From: Oscillospiraceae bacterium
Lineage (GTDB): Bacteria; Bacillota; Clostridia; Oscillospirales; Ruminococcaceae
Reading direction: 5' to 3'
Length of the DNA: 64,000 bases
NCBI GenBank assembly: GCA_009777635.1
Contig: WRLK01000005.1
Location: forward strand, 1-64,000
Positions 18,965-28,342 of the stretch are shown here, in pieces. The translations under genes and the position numbers were made by a program. Below the pieces are notes generated by a model. It had not been told where the DNA came from. It did not search any database and was given only the letters and a program-made list of their open reading frames with translations. How positions within the stretch are numbered: position 1 is the first letter of the stretch; each line of letters opens with the position of its first letter.

Positions 18965-21900
18965 TCACAATATCTGTGTGATAAGGGCGACGCTTTGCTC
19001 GCCTAGCAAGCGCCTGAGTTCCCTGAGCATTACGTCGTTTACGCTTACCCAGTAGCTGCTCGGCGTCCTTACGTATTTCCCTGTATCCATATAGTAAAAG
19101 TAAACTGGCGTTGCGCCCTCGAATACCCTTAAAACATTTACCGCAAGCTCTACGTCGCTGCTGTCCTTGTCCTTGAATTTGAGATAAAGCCCGTGTTTTT
19201 TATTTTTTATGCCGGATTCGTTTATTTTCGCGGGCTGTTTGCCGCGAAGCCTATTAAGCGCTTCGTCCGGCAAAAGGATTTCCTCGCATATAATTTGCGC
19301 GTTTTCCTCCTCGGTCGTCTTGACCCTGCCCTTTGCGACAATCACGCTGCCGACGTTTAAAAGCTGCGAATACTCCTGAAAAGATTTCGGGAACACAATC
19401 ATTTCTATCGTCGCGGTTTTATCCTCCACGTCGATAAACGCCATCATGTCGTTTGCCTTTGTCGTTTTGAGCTTTTTCCCCGTCACGATGCCAAATATCT
19501 GCACTCTCGCGTCGTCCATAGACTTTGACGCGTGAATCTTTGATATGTCGACGGGCTTGAGCTTCACGGAAAGCTCATCGTGCTCCGAAAGCGGATGCCC
19601 CGAGATATAAAGGCCGGTCGTCTCCTTTTCGCCCGCCAGCATCTGAATGAGCGTGAACTCCTCCTGCCACGGCAGCGCGTATTCGCCGCCTCCGTTCCCG
19701 GATAACCCCCCGAACAAATCCATCTGCCCCGTTACGTTCGCGCGGTTTCTCGCTTCGATCTCTTCAAGCAAGCTTTCAAACCCGAGCAGCATCTCGCGCC
19801 TGTTATGCCCGAAACAATCAAATGCACCGCATTTTATAAGGCTTTCGATTGCGCGGCGGTTTAAGTCCTTGCCTGTCATTCGCTCGAAAAAATCAAGCAG
19901 ATTTTTAAACCTGCCGCCGTTTTTCCTCTCGCTTATCAGTGACGCGATAAAATTCCGCCCTAAATTTTTTACGGCAAGCAGACCGAAACGGATTTTGTCG
20001 CCCACGACCTCAAAACCCGAGCCGCTTTCATTTGCGTCGGGCGGCAAAACCTCAATGCCGAGCTTACGCGACTCCGAGATGTGGTCGATGACCTTGTCGG
20101 TCGAATCAAGCACGCTTGTGAGCAGCGCCGCCATATATTCGCGCGGGTAGTGAAGCTTCAAATACGCGGTCTGGTACGCGACCAAGGCATACGCCGCCGC
20201 GTGCGACTTGTTAAACGCGTATGACGCAAAGCTGCTCATCTCATCAAAAATATCGTTTGCGACGCCGGCGGGAACGCCGTTTGCGACGGCCCCCGCGCAT
20301 TCTACGCTGCCGTCGTCTTTTTTCGCGCCGTAAATAAAGTTATGGCGCTCCTTTTCCATGACGTCGTGTTTTTTCTTGCTCATAGCGCGGCGAACCAAAT
20401 CCGCCCTGCCGTAGGAATACCCGGCAAGCTCGCGGCAAATCTGCATGACCTGCTCCTGATACACGATACAGCCGTAAGTCACCTCAAGGATTGGCTTTAG
20501 CAGCGGCGTTTTGTACGTTACGATACCCGGGTTGTGGCGGCATTTCACATACCGGGGGATGGAATCCATCGGACCGGGGCGGTACAGCGATATGACGGCG
20601 ATGATGTCCTCCATATGCTCGGGCTTTAGCTGCACAAGCACGTTTTTCATACCGGCCGATTCAAACTGGAACACACCGTTTGTCTGACCCCTGCCGAACA
20701 TCTCGAACACGCTTTTGTCGTCAATCGGTATATCTTCAACCGTAAAACCGGGCTCATACCGCCGTATCATCTTTTCTGCGTCGCTTATGACGGTGAGCGT
20801 GCGAAGTCCTAAGAAATCCATCTTTAGAAGCCCAAGCTCCTCTAGCGTCGTCATCGGGAACTGCGTGATGATAGATGCGTCGCTTTTCTGGAGCGGCACA
20901 TACGTGTCGGCGGGCTCGCGCGTTATCACGACGCCCGCCGCGTGGGTTGACGCATGCCGCGGCATACCCTCGAGCTTTTGCGCCATGTCGACCAGTTCTT
21001 TTATCTCCGCGTCGCCGCTGTACATCTCCATTAAATCGCGGCTTGCCTCTTTCGCGCGGGTGATTGTCATACCGAGCTCGAACGGTATCAGCTTCGCGAT
21101 TGTGTCGACGCTCTGGTAGCTCATCCCGAGCGCCCGCCCGACGTCGCGGATAGACCCGCGCGCCGCCATCGTGCCGAACGTGATAATCTGCGCAACATGG
21201 TCCGAGCCGTATTTTTCAACCACATAATCGATGACTTCCGGGCGCCGCTCATAGCAAAAATCGATGTCGAAATCCGGCATGGATATCCGTTCGGGATTTA
21301 AAAACCGCTCAAACAGCAGGTTGTAGCGCATGGGGTCTATCCCCGTGATGCCTGTGATATACGCGCATATGCTTCCCGCGCCGCTTCCGCGCCCCGGCCC
21401 CACCGGTATCCCCTTTTCCTTTGCGTATGCGATAAAGTCGTGAACGATCAGAAAATAATCAATATATCCCATTTTTTCAATGACGGAAAGCTCGTACCGG
21501 AGCCGCTCTGTTTCTTCCCGCGCCGGATTGTCGCCGTAATATTTTTTTAGCCCCTCGTAACAGAGCGACCGGAAGTACTCCTTGTTGCCGCGCCCGTCCG
21601 GGGCTTTAAAATACGGCAGCTTTGTTTCGCCAAACGTAAAATCGAGATTGCACATACCGGCGATTTTCCCAGTGTTTTCAACCGCGCCGTCATACGCGCC
21701 GAAAAGAGCGCGCATCTCAAGCTCGTTTTTCAAGTAAAACTCCTCGGTCGAAAATTCAAGGCCGCTGCCCTCGTGCACCGTGCGGTTCGTCTGGATGCAC
21801 ACCAGTACGTTTTGCGCTTTGGAATCATCTTTCTCAACATAGTGGACGTCATTCGTCGCGGCAAGCGGAACGCCTGTATCGGCCGACAGCTTTACAAGCT

Positions 21901-22465
21901 CGGGAAGTATTCTTACCTGCTCTTCTAAACCGTGGTTTTGTATCTCGATATAATAGTTTCCGTCGCCGAAAAGGTTATTGTAATAAAGCGCGGTTTCCCT
22001 CGCCTTTTCATAGTCGCCGTTTAAAAGGTTTTGCGCGGCCTCGCCCGCAAGGCACGCCGACAGGCACACAAGCCCCTCATGGTGCTTTTCTAAAAGCTCG
22101 CGGTCGATCCTGGGCTTTGAGTAAAACCCGTCGATAAACCCGTATGACACGAGCTTTATCAGATTTTTGTAGCCCGCCTCGTCCTTGCATAAGAGGATCA
22201 AATGGTAAGGCGAAGAATCAATGTACTGCTGGCGGTCGAAGCGCGTGCGCCTCGCGACGTAGACCTCGCACCCGATGATTGGCTTTATCCCCTGCTTTTT
22301 GCATTCCCTGTAAAAATCGATAACGCCGTACATCACGCCGTGGTCCGTTATGGCAAGGCTGTCCTGCCCCTGCTCCTTCGCCGCCGCCACAAGCTTGTGA
22401 AGCCTGCACGCGCCGTCAAGCAGGGAGAACTCCGTATGGACGTGTAAATGCGTAAACGCGCTCAT
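18965..22465 (-). CDS. dnaE: DNA polymerase III subunit alpha (DnaE type)
   Basis: The 1166-aa replicative polymerase begins with a PHP domain (THLHVHTEFSLLDGAC, ITDHGVMYG), has the catalytic PDFDIDF motif and GPGRGSGAGS in the palm, then a helix-hairpin-helix region and an OB fold (VQIFGIVTGKK) near residue 980. The absence of an N-terminal exonuclease insertion marks it as DnaE rather than PolC. The ATG overlaps the whiA stop by 4 nt. It ends the hprK-murB-rapZ-whiA-dnaE gene string. Confidence 0.96.
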   Translation of the reverse strand: MSAFTHLHVHTEFSLLDGACRLHKLVAAAKEQGQDSLAITDHGVMYGVIDFYRECKKQGIKPIIGCEVYVARRTRFDRQQYIDSSPYHLILLCKDEAGYKNLIKLVSYGFIDGFYSKPRIDRELLEKHHEGLVCLSACLAGEAAQNLLNGDYEKARETALYYNNLFGDGNYYIEIQNHGLEEQVRILPELVKLSADTGVPLAATNDVHYVEKDDSKAQNVLVCIQTNRTVHEGSGLEFSTEEFYLKNELEMRALFGAYDGAVENTGKIAGMCNLDFTFGETKLPYFKAPDGRGNKEYFRSLCYEGLKKYYGDNPAREETERLRYELSVIEKMGYIDYFLIVHDFIAYAKEKGIPVGPGRGSGAGSICAYITGITGIDPMRYNLLFERFLNPERISMPDFDIDFCYERRPEVIDYVVEKYGSDHVAQIITFGTMAARGSIRDVGRALGMSYQSVDTIAKLIPFELGMTITRAKEASRDLMEMYSGDAEIKELVDMAQKLEGMPRHASTHAAGVVITREPADTYVPLQKSDASIITQFPMTTLEELGLLKMDFLGLRTLTVISDAEKMIRRYEPGFTVEDIPIDDKSVFEMFGRGQTNGVFQFESAGMKNVLVQLKPEHMEDIIAVISLYRPGPMDSIPRYVKCRHNPGIVTYKTPLLKPILEVTYGCIVYQEQVMQICRELAGYSYGRADLVRRAMSKKKHDVMEKERHNFIYGAKKDDGSVECAGAVANGVPAGVANDIFDEMSSFASYAFNKSHAAAYALVAYQTAYLKLHYPREYMAALLTSVLDSTDKVIDHISESRKLGIEVLPPDANESGSGFEVVGDKIRFGLLAVKNLGRNFIASLISERKNGGRFKNLLDFFERMTGKDLNRRAIESLIKCGAFDCFGHNRREMLLGFESLLEEIEARNRANVTGQMDLFGGLSGNGGGEYALPWQEEFTLIQMLAGEKETTGLYISGHPLSEHDELSVKLKPVDISKIHASKSMDDARVQIFGIVTGKKLKTTKANDMMAFIDVEDKTATIEMIVFPKSFQEYSQLLNVGSVIVAKGRVKTTEEENAQIICEEILLPDEALNRLRGKQPAKINESGIKNKKHGLYLKFKDKDSSDVELAVNVLRVFEGATPVYFYYMDTGKYVRTPSSYWVSVNDVMLRELRRLLGEQSVALITQIL

Positions 22466-23364
22466 TGCTTCCCCCTTATCCCCGCCGCGAGCTTTGAAAT
22501 CCTGTCAAGCCGGTGAAACACCCCGGAACGGCTTAAGACCGGCGACGTTAAGCCGCCAAGCTCCTTAAGCGACATGTATGGGTTCTGAAGCCTTAGCTTC
22601 GCGATTTCCTGTAAATCCTCCGGCAGCGATTCGCTCCCGGCCGTTTCAAGCACAAGGCTGATATCTTTAATTTGGCTTCTCGCGGCGTCCACCATTTTAT
22701 CGATGTTCGCGGTTTCGCAGTTTGTCGCGCGGTTTGCGTTGTTGCGTGCGTTTTTCATCATCTCGACGTCAATCATCGCAAGGCATGATTTTGGCGCGCC
22801 CATCAGCGTCAGCAAATCCTCGATATAGGCGTATTCCTTGCCGTATATAACGCACGAGCCGCGCCGGTGCGTTGTCTTAGCGCCTAAAAGACAGGAATCG
22901 AGCACCGACTTTAAATCCTTGCACAACGCTTCGTCCTTTACGACAAACTCGATGTGATAGCTCTTTTCAGGATCGGTTATGTTGCCGCACGCAAGGTATG
23001 CCCCGCTTAAAAACGCGCACACATTCCCGTGACCTTTTAGAAGTTCTTTGTTGACGCCGGCTGTTTGTCCGAAAATATCAAGAAGCTTTTTCCTGTCGCC
23101 GGCGCCGTCAAGCCGCGCGGTGTAGACCGTCTTGTCGTTTCGCACTTTTTCGCCGGTCATGAGGCTTTCGGGGGGGGCGAGAAAATCATTTAAAAAGGAC
23201 AGGTACAGCTTAAATATTTCGTAGTTTTCAGTCGCGACTAAGACGGAGGATTCAGAAAAACCCTTCGCAAACAGGAACAAGCCGTATGCCTGCGCCTTTT
23301 TAAACCGGGCGCGCAACTGCTTGTTCTCAAGTATTTCCGTTTTTAACGCGGCGGAAAAAGACAC
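22462..23364 (-). CDS. whiA: DNA-binding protein WhiA
   Basis: The 300-aa protein combines an N-terminal LAGLIDADG-like domain (about residues 1-190, with RRGSCVIYGKEYAYIEDLL) and a C-terminal helix-turn-helix (LRLQNPYMSLKELGGLTSPVLSRSGV...). WhiA influences chromosome segregation and division in Bacillota. The GTG start at 23364 has an AGGAGG SD. It lies 54 bp after rapZ; the glmR (yvcK) gene that often separates rapZ and whiA is missing here. Confidence 0.95.
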   Translation of the reverse strand: MSFSAALKTEILENKQLRARFKKAQAYGLFLFAKGFSESSVLVATENYEIFKLYLSFLNDFLAPPESLMTGEKVRNDKTVYTARLDGAGDRKKLLDIFGQTAGVNKELLKGHGNVCAFLSGAYLACGNITDPEKSYHIEFVVKDEALCKDLKSVLDSCLLGAKTTHRRGSCVIYGKEYAYIEDLLTLMGAPKSCLAMIDVEMMKNARNNANRATNCETANIDKMVDAARSQIKDISLVLETAGSESLPEDLQEIAKLRLQNPYMSLKELGGLTSPVLSRSGVFHRLDRISKLAAGIRGKQ

Positions 23365-23418
23365 GTTAATCCTCCTAAAGCTAAATCGGGTTAAAATAAG
23401 AACCTGCGGTCACAGGCT

Positions 23419-24291
23419 CTAATTCGCAAGCGTGATATGGCGGTGTCGCGTCACCGCGCGGATGCCCTGTCCGCTTAGATGCGACGCGATCAGCTCCGCG
23501 AAAACGACCGAGCGGTGCTTGCCGCCGGTGCATCCAACTACGATGACAAGATGGCTTTTCCCCTCCTGGACATAAAGCGGGACCAGATAATCAATCAGGC
23601 CGAAAAGCCTTGGCAGCAGCCCCGCCGCCTGAGGCGACGACAAAACATATTCACGGACTTCTTCGTCAAGCCCTGTTTTATCGCGCAGCTCCGGAACATA
23701 AAAGGGGTTCGGCAAACATCGCACGTCAAATAATAGATCAGCGTCGGGCGGCAGGCCGTGCTTAAACCCGAACGATACGCAGCTCACCGTCATCGTGTTT
23801 TCGCCGTTATTTGAAAAAAGTTGAGCAACAATGGACTTTAGCTGTGCGTCGGAGGCCTCCGACGTGTCTACGTCGTAATCGGCCGCGCTTTTCGCAAACG
23901 CAAGCATCGCGCGCTCTTCTTTTATCGCGTCCTCGATCGACGATATTTCCCCGGAAATCAGCGGATGCGTCCGCCTTGTCTGTTTATAGCGGCATATCAG
24001 CACGTGTCCGGCGCAGTCGAGAAACAATATTTTGAGCTTATACCCTTGCGCTTTGAGCTCGTCCAAGCAGCTTTTAAAATCGGAAAACATCTCGCGGCTT
24101 CTCACGTCCACGACGATTGCTATTTTGGAAAACTCGCCGCGGCTTTGCTTTGATAGCTCGGCAAAATTTTGCACAAGCGCAGGCGGTACGTTGTCAACGC
24201 AATAATATCCCAAGTCCTCAAGCGCGTCCGCTACATGCGTCTTCCCCGCGCCCGACATCCCGGTGACGATTAAAATATTGGTATGATCCAT
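23419..24291 (-). CDS. rapZ: RNase adapter RapZ (YvcJ family nucleotide-binding protein)
   Basis: The 290-aa P-loop protein carries GMSGAGKTHVADALEDLGY (residues 11-29), the Walker B-like DVRSRE block, and the C-terminal HLVIVVGCTGGKHRSV(V) domain that in E. coli RapZ senses glucosamine-6-phosphate. In Bacillota it is called YvcJ and its role is less clear. A GGAAG SD precedes the ATG. Neighbours murB and whiA are typical. Confidence 0.95.
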   Translation of the reverse strand: MDHTNILIVTGMSGAGKTHVADALEDLGYYCVDNVPPALVQNFAELSKQSRGEFSKIAIVVDVRSREMFSDFKSCLDELKAQGYKLKILFLDCAGHVLICRYKQTRRTHPLISGEISSIEDAIKEERAMLAFAKSAADYDVDTSEASDAQLKSIVAQLFSNNGENTMTVSCVSFGFKHGLPPDADLLFDVRCLPNPFYVPELRDKTGLDEEVREYVLSSPQAAGLLPRLFGLIDYLVPLYVQEGKSHLVIVVGCTGGKHRSVVFAELIASHLSGQGIRAVTRHRHITLAN

Positions 24292-24330
24292 ATACGCACT
24301 TCCTACCTAATCCGGGCATTTCAGATCGTG

Positions 24331-25242
24331 TTAACAGGCCCCGACCACTTTTACCTCGCAGCTTAACTCCACGCCTTTTTTCCGCATGACTTCCGCTTTT
24401 ATTACATCTATAAGCCCCAACACGTCTAAGCATGTCGCGCCGCCGGTGTTTACGATAAACCCCGCGTGCTTTTCGCTTACCTTAGCGCCCCCAACCGTTC
24501 TGCCCTTTAGCCCGCATTCATCGATAAGCGCCGAGGCGTATCCCGTAGCCGGCCGTTTAAAGGTGCTTCCGGCGCTCGGTATGTCAAGAGGCTGCTTTTC
24601 TCGCCGCCGTCTCATGAAATCGTCCATCTTGGCCGTGATTTCAGATTTATCGCCCTTTTTAAGCTTAAACACGGCGCTTGTGATGACAAACCCGCCTTTG
24701 CTGTATGCGCTGTGTCTGTAGCTAAGATCAAGCGCTTCGCCTTTAAACACGCCCATGTCGCCGTCCATCGTCAGATGCCTCACGCTTTTAAGGACGTCTT
24801 TCATCTCGCCGCCATACGCTCCCGCGTTCATGCAGACGGCGCCTCCCACGCTGCCCGGTATCCCGTATGCAAACTCAAGCCCGGAAAGACCGTGCTCTGC
24901 GGCAAACACGCACAATGATTTAAGCGACGCGCCGCTGCCCGCTTCAACGGTATCTTCTCCAATGAGCCGGATTGTGTGCAGCCCTTCCCCGATATGCAGC
25001 ACTAATCCGTCAAAGCCCTCATCCGAAAACAGGACGTTCGAGCCGTTTCCAAGCACGAAAACTCGCGCCTTAAACCTGGCGGCGGCTTTGAGAATCTTTT
25101 TGATTTCACTTTCGTCCTTAGCCTCGATAAACAATGCGGCGGGACCGCCGATTTTAAACGTGCAGCGGCTTTTCAGCGGTTCGTCCGTTAAAACCGCGGC
25201 GCCAAGCTCCCCGCAATATTTTGAAAGCTCTAAAAGGCTCAT
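24331..25242 (-). CDS. murB: UDP-N-acetylenolpyruvoylglucosamine reductase
   Basis: The ATG at 25242 (MSLLELSKYCGE) is preferred because AGGGGA lies ahead of it; the track's TTG at 25266 would overlap hprK. The 303-aa flavoenzyme reduces UDP-GlcNAc-enolpyruvate to UDP-MurNAc. It shows the FAD-binding FVLGNGSNVLFSD, GIPGSVGGAVCMNAGAYGGE and the SEKHAGFIVN block containing the catalytic Ser. It lies 11 bp after hprK. Confidence 0.95.
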   Translation of the reverse strand: MSLLELSKYCGELGAAVLTDEPLKSRCTFKIGGPAALFIEAKDESEIKKILKAAARFKARVFVLGNGSNVLFSDEGFDGLVLHIGEGLHTIRLIGEDTVEAGSGASLKSLCVFAAEHGLSGLEFAYGIPGSVGGAVCMNAGAYGGEMKDVLKSVRHLTMDGDMGVFKGEALDLSYRHSAYSKGGFVITSAVFKLKKGDKSEITAKMDDFMRRRREKQPLDIPSAGSTFKRPATGYASALIDECGLKGRTVGGAKVSEKHAGFIVNTGGATCLDVLGLIDVIKAEVMRKKGVELSCEVKVVGAC

Positions 25243-25253
25243 GTCACCGTCCC

Positions 25254-26216
25254 CTATTCGTCCCAATCGTGCGTTTTGCCTTCTTCAAGCGTTTCTTCCA
25301 GCATACCGAGCTTGTTTAAAAGCTCCTGCGCCGAGTTGAAGCCCATCTCTTTCTGGCGGTTGTTCATCGCGGCTACCTCGATGATGATGGCAAGGTTCCT
25401 GCCGGGCTTGACGGGGATCGTCACCGACGGCACCTTGTTCCCTAAAATATCGGTGTATTCGTTATCGATGCCCATTCTGTCATACAGCTTGTTCCTGTCC
25501 CACTGCTCAAGCTGGATGATCATATCGATCTGCTGGGTCACCTTTACGGAGCCGATGCCGAATATGCGGCGGATGTTCACAATCCCGATACCGCGCAGCT
25601 CCATAAAGTGGCGGATATTTTCAGGCGAACTGCCCACCAGCGTTTTTGACGAAACGCGGCGGATTTCGACCGCATCGTCGGCAATCAGCCTGTGCCCGCG
25701 TTTTACAAGTTCCATAGCTGTTTCGCTTTTACCTACGCCGCTCTCGCCAAGCATCAAGATTCCCTCGCCGTGGACCTCGACCAGTACGCCGTGCCTTGTA
25801 ACGCGCGGCGCAAGCTCGACGTTGAGCATGGAAATCAGCATCGCCAGGTATTCCGACGTTAAGATGTCCGTGCTTAAAATCGGGCATTTGTATTCCCGCG
25901 CAGCTTTCAGCATTTCATCGGGGATTTCCATGCTGCGCGCGACGATGACGGCAACCGGCTTATGCGAGAAAAATTCAAATACGCACTTTCTGCGTTCCCC
26001 TGGTTCAAACTGGCCGATGTACTCGATCTCGGTTTTGCCGAATATCTCAATGCGGGAATTGTCGAAAAAGTCAAAGAATCCTGTCAGGTGCAAGCCCGGG
26101 CGGCTCACCTCCATTGAGTAGATTTCAATCCCGGATGCGTCGCACGGCAGGTAGATTTCCGTTAAATTATGCGCCTTTATAATTTTTGAAAGCTTGACTG
26201 AAAATTGTTTTTGCAA
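25254..26216 (-). CDS. hprK: HPr kinase/phosphorylase
   Basis: The 320-aa bifunctional enzyme phosphorylates and dephosphorylates HPr at Ser46, the trigger of CcpA-dependent carbon catabolite control. The P-loop is GESGVGKSETAMELVKRGH (about residues 154-172) followed by LIADD, and the C-terminal signature is PVKPGRNLAIIIEVAAMN. The start is TTG at 26216 with GGAGTG 8 nt upstream. It is transcribed through the palindromic repeat at 26238-26399 from a promoter at 26419-26447, giving a leader of roughly 200 nt. Confidence 0.95.
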   Translation of the reverse strand: MQKQFSVKLSKIIKAHNLTEIYLPCDASGIEIYSMEVSRPGLHLTGFFDFFDNSRIEIFGKTEIEYIGQFEPGERRKCVFEFFSHKPVAVIVARSMEIPDEMLKAAREYKCPILSTDILTSEYLAMLISMLNVELAPRVTRHGVLVEVHGEGILMLGESGVGKSETAMELVKRGHRLIADDAVEIRRVSSKTLVGSSPENIRHFMELRGIGIVNIRRIFGIGSVKVTQQIDMIIQLEQWDRNKLYDRMGIDNEYTDILGNKVPSVTIPVKPGRNLAIIIEVAAMNNRQKEMGFNSAQELLNKLGMLEETLEEGKTHDWDE

Positions 26217-26237
26217 GATATGTTCACTCCAAACTTT

Positions 26238-26399
26238 GAAGCTGTATTCAATAACGAGAAATGCTAGCGCGGCGAAGCGAAAATTTCGCAGTGCAAGGCA
26301 AATTTTTAAAGTAATGCTTTGTGCATTGCAAGAAAATTGAACGACGCAATGCGGAAATTTCGCCGCCGGGATGGCGTTTTGAGTATTGAATACAGCTTC
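26238..26399. repeat. Palindromic mobile-looking repeat, copy 1 (162 bp)
   Basis: Perfect 16-bp terminal inverted repeats, GAAGCTGTATTCAATA and TATTGAATACAGCTTC, bound a largely self-complementary interior (GGCGAA...AAATTTCGCA against TGCGGAAATTTCGCCGCC). There is no ORF. The left end is shared with the copy at 60778 (27 of 30 bases counting ACTTT before it). It looks like a non-autonomous miniature element or a hairpin repeat. Confidence 0.75.
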
Positions 26400-26418
26400 T
26401 TACATTCGTTCCATTTAA

Positions 26419-26447
26419 AATATACCATAATCCATATCATTTAACAA
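26419..26447 (-). promoter_or_regulatory. Probable promoter of the hprK operon
   Basis: Minus strand: TTGTTA (26447-26442), 17-nt spacer, TATATT (26424-26419). Its -35 box is one base from the -35 of the divergent promoter at 26449, so polymerases at the two sites would exclude each other. Confidence 0.55.
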
Positions 26448-26448
26448 G

Positions 26449-26477
26449 TTGACAAACTTTTCCCGATTTACTATTAT
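26449..26477 (+). promoter_or_regulatory. Sigma-A promoter of the GT4 glycosyltransferase gene
   Basis: TTGACA (26449-26454), 17-nt spacer, TATTAT (26472-26477), about 70 bp before the ATG at 26547. Confidence 0.8.
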
Positions 26478-26546
26478 TAAGGGTATTATATCGGGTATCA
26501 TATCATATGTAGTAAAATGAATTATAAGAATGGCAGGAATAATCCT

Positions 26547-27749
26547 ATGAAAATAGCTTTATTTACAGAAACATATTTCCCTAGCGTAAACGGGGTCGCG
26601 GCCCATGTCAAGACGCTGAAAAACGGTCTTGAGAAGCTTGGCAACGAGGTTCTTATCGTCACGGCGGATAAACACTGCAAGCATCATTATATCGATGACG
26701 ACAATATCCTCCACTGCCCGTCTACCGAAGTAAAGCGCCTTTACGGGTTCGGGGCCGCACCGCCTTTTTCGTACAAACGCATGCGCCTGATTACAAAATT
26801 CGACCCGGACGTTATCCATATCCATCAGGAATTCGGCATCGGGCTGTCGGGGATACTCGCCGCGAAAAAGCTGAAGATACCGCTTGTATACACACTCCAT
26901 ACGGTCTATGACCAATATATCTACTACATCGCGCCGCCGCCGTTTATCCGCGCCGCCACCAAGATGTCGCACCATTACGAGCGGTTTATCGCAAGCCACG
27001 CGTCAGAGCTTACAGGTCCGTCGCAAAAATGCGAGGAGTATTTTAAAAAAATCGGTGTGCGAAAAGACGTAAACTTAATCCCCAACGCCATAGACCTTGA
27101 AATGTTCGATCCCGCCCGCGTAAAACAAAGCGATAAAGCCGAGTTCCTCAATAAATACGGGATTCCCATCGGCAAGCTGCTTGTCTGCTTTGTAGGCAGG
27201 CTCGGCAAGGAAAAAAGCGTGGATGTATTGCTTGAATACTGGGCGGAAACAATCACACGCAACGACGATATGCACCTTGTCATTATCGGCGACGGCCCGG
27301 ATAAGCGCTCGCTTGAGCTTTTGGCGGAAAACCTTAACATCAAGGATATGGTGACCTTCACGGGGATGATAAAGCACGACGCTATGCCGGTATGTTTTGC
27401 GGCGTGCGACGTTTACGCGACGGCGTCGCTTTCGGAGATGAACTCGATTTCCATGCTTGAGGGCATGGCAAGCGGGTTGCCGGTTTTGCAGCGTTATGAC
27501 GAAATGAACGCAAGCCAGATCGAGGTCGGCGTGAACGGCTACCTGTTTCACACCGCGCAGGAAATGGCAGGGCGCCTTCGTGATCTAAAGGCGCTTTCGC
27601 CTGAAAAGCGGGCCGGATTTGAGGAGCGTGTTATCGGCTCGGTCGTATCGCGCGGCGTAAACGAACTTGCCGAATATATGCTTGGCGTTTACAAAAAGGC
27701 ATTGAGCGAAAAACCGGATATCGGCGTAAAACGCAGGCTGCGTTTATAG
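26547..27749 (+). CDS. GT4-family glycosyltransferase (probable diacylglycerol glycosyltransferase type)
   Basis: The ATG at 26547 (MKIALFTETYFPSVNGVAAHV) has AGGA 9 nt upstream. The 400-aa retaining GT-B enzyme has an N-terminal acceptor domain (residues 1-195) and a C-terminal nucleotide-sugar domain (FVGRLGKEKSVDVLL, IIGDGPD, then the E-x7-E block SEMNSISMLEGMASGLPVL). The N-terminal TYFPSVNGV..H...L pattern is typical of lipid glycosyltransferases such as those making glucosyl- or mannosyl-diacylglycerol, so membrane glycolipid synthesis is the best guess; the sugar is not deducible. Single-gene transcript. Confidence 0.85.
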   Translation: MKIALFTETYFPSVNGVAAHVKTLKNGLEKLGNEVLIVTADKHCKHHYIDDDNILHCPSTEVKRLYGFGAAPPFSYKRMRLITKFDPDVIHIHQEFGIGLSGILAAKKLKIPLVYTLHTVYDQYIYYIAPPPFIRAATKMSHHYERFIASHASELTGPSQKCEEYFKKIGVRKDVNLIPNAIDLEMFDPARVKQSDKAEFLNKYGIPIGKLLVCFVGRLGKEKSVDVLLEYWAETITRNDDMHLVIIGDGPDKRSLELLAENLNIKDMVTFTGMIKHDAMPVCFAACDVYATASLSEMNSISMLEGMASGLPVLQRYDEMNASQIEVGVNGYLFHTAQEMAGRLRDLKALSPEKRAGFEERVIGSVVSRGVNELAEYMLGVYKKALSEKPDIGVKRRLRL

Positions 27750-27799
27750 TGCAAAAACGGCGTATCGGCGCAAAGGAAACCGGTTTCTAAAATAAAAAC

Positions 27800-27834
27800 G
27801 CCATGCGAATTGTAACGCCTACAAATCGCATGGC
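27800..27834 (-). terminator. Terminator of spoVG
   Basis: The stem GCCATGCGA/TCGCATGGC (9 bp) continues after one mismatch with TTGTA/TACAA. On the minus strand it is followed by GTTTTTATTTT, so it terminates spoVG; on the plus side it may also stop the GT4 transcript. Confidence 0.8.
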
Positions 27835-27866
27835 ACTTAATATGTGGTTGGGCCCTAAGCTTCTTC

Positions 27867-28205
27867 CTAATCTAATTCATCGTTTTCGTCGTCGTCCGGC
27901 TCTTTTTCCGCCAGCGTAGCAGCCGTGCTGATTTCCGACGCCACCACGTTTTCAAGGTATTCATGGTATGCTGTAAGAATCTGCGACTCGATGAGCTTGC
28001 GCGCTTCAGGCGTAATTGGGTGCGCAATATCGCGGAATACCCCATTGTCGTCTTTGCGGCTGGGCATAGCTACAAATAATCGCTCAGGCCCTTCGATAAC
28101 CTTTATGTCATGCACGGCGAAAGCGTTGTCAAGCGTAATGGAAACAAGCGCCTTCAGCCTCATGTCTTGGTACGTCCGTCTGATTCTGATATCGGTGATG
28201 TTCAC
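27867..28205 (-). CDS. spoVG: Septation/sporulation regulator SpoVG
   Basis: The 112-aa protein (about 95 aa family core plus an acidic C-terminal tail EPDDDENDELD) shows the family pattern MNITDIRIRR, LKALVSITLDNAFAVHDIKVI, LFVAMPSRKDDNGVFRDIAHPI. SpoVG binds RNA/DNA and modulates septation, sporulation and surface genes; it also occurs in non-sporulating Bacillota, so it does not prove spore formation. The start is GTG at 28205 with an AGGGGG SD. Divergent from murC. Confidence 0.96.
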   Translation of the reverse strand: MNITDIRIRRTYQDMRLKALVSITLDNAFAVHDIKVIEGPERLFVAMPSRKDDNGVFRDIAHPITPEARKLIESQILTAYHEYLENVVASEISTAATLAEKEPDDDENDELD

Positions 28206-28342
28206 GAGAAGTCCCCCTAGTTTATAATCTTTTTTATTATTTAAGTTATAAGAATAAATATACCTTGTTTCTTTTTTTAAATTTATGCAATATAATATGA
28301 AGCAGATATTATGATGCGCATCAGCGCTTAAAGGAGATTTTT

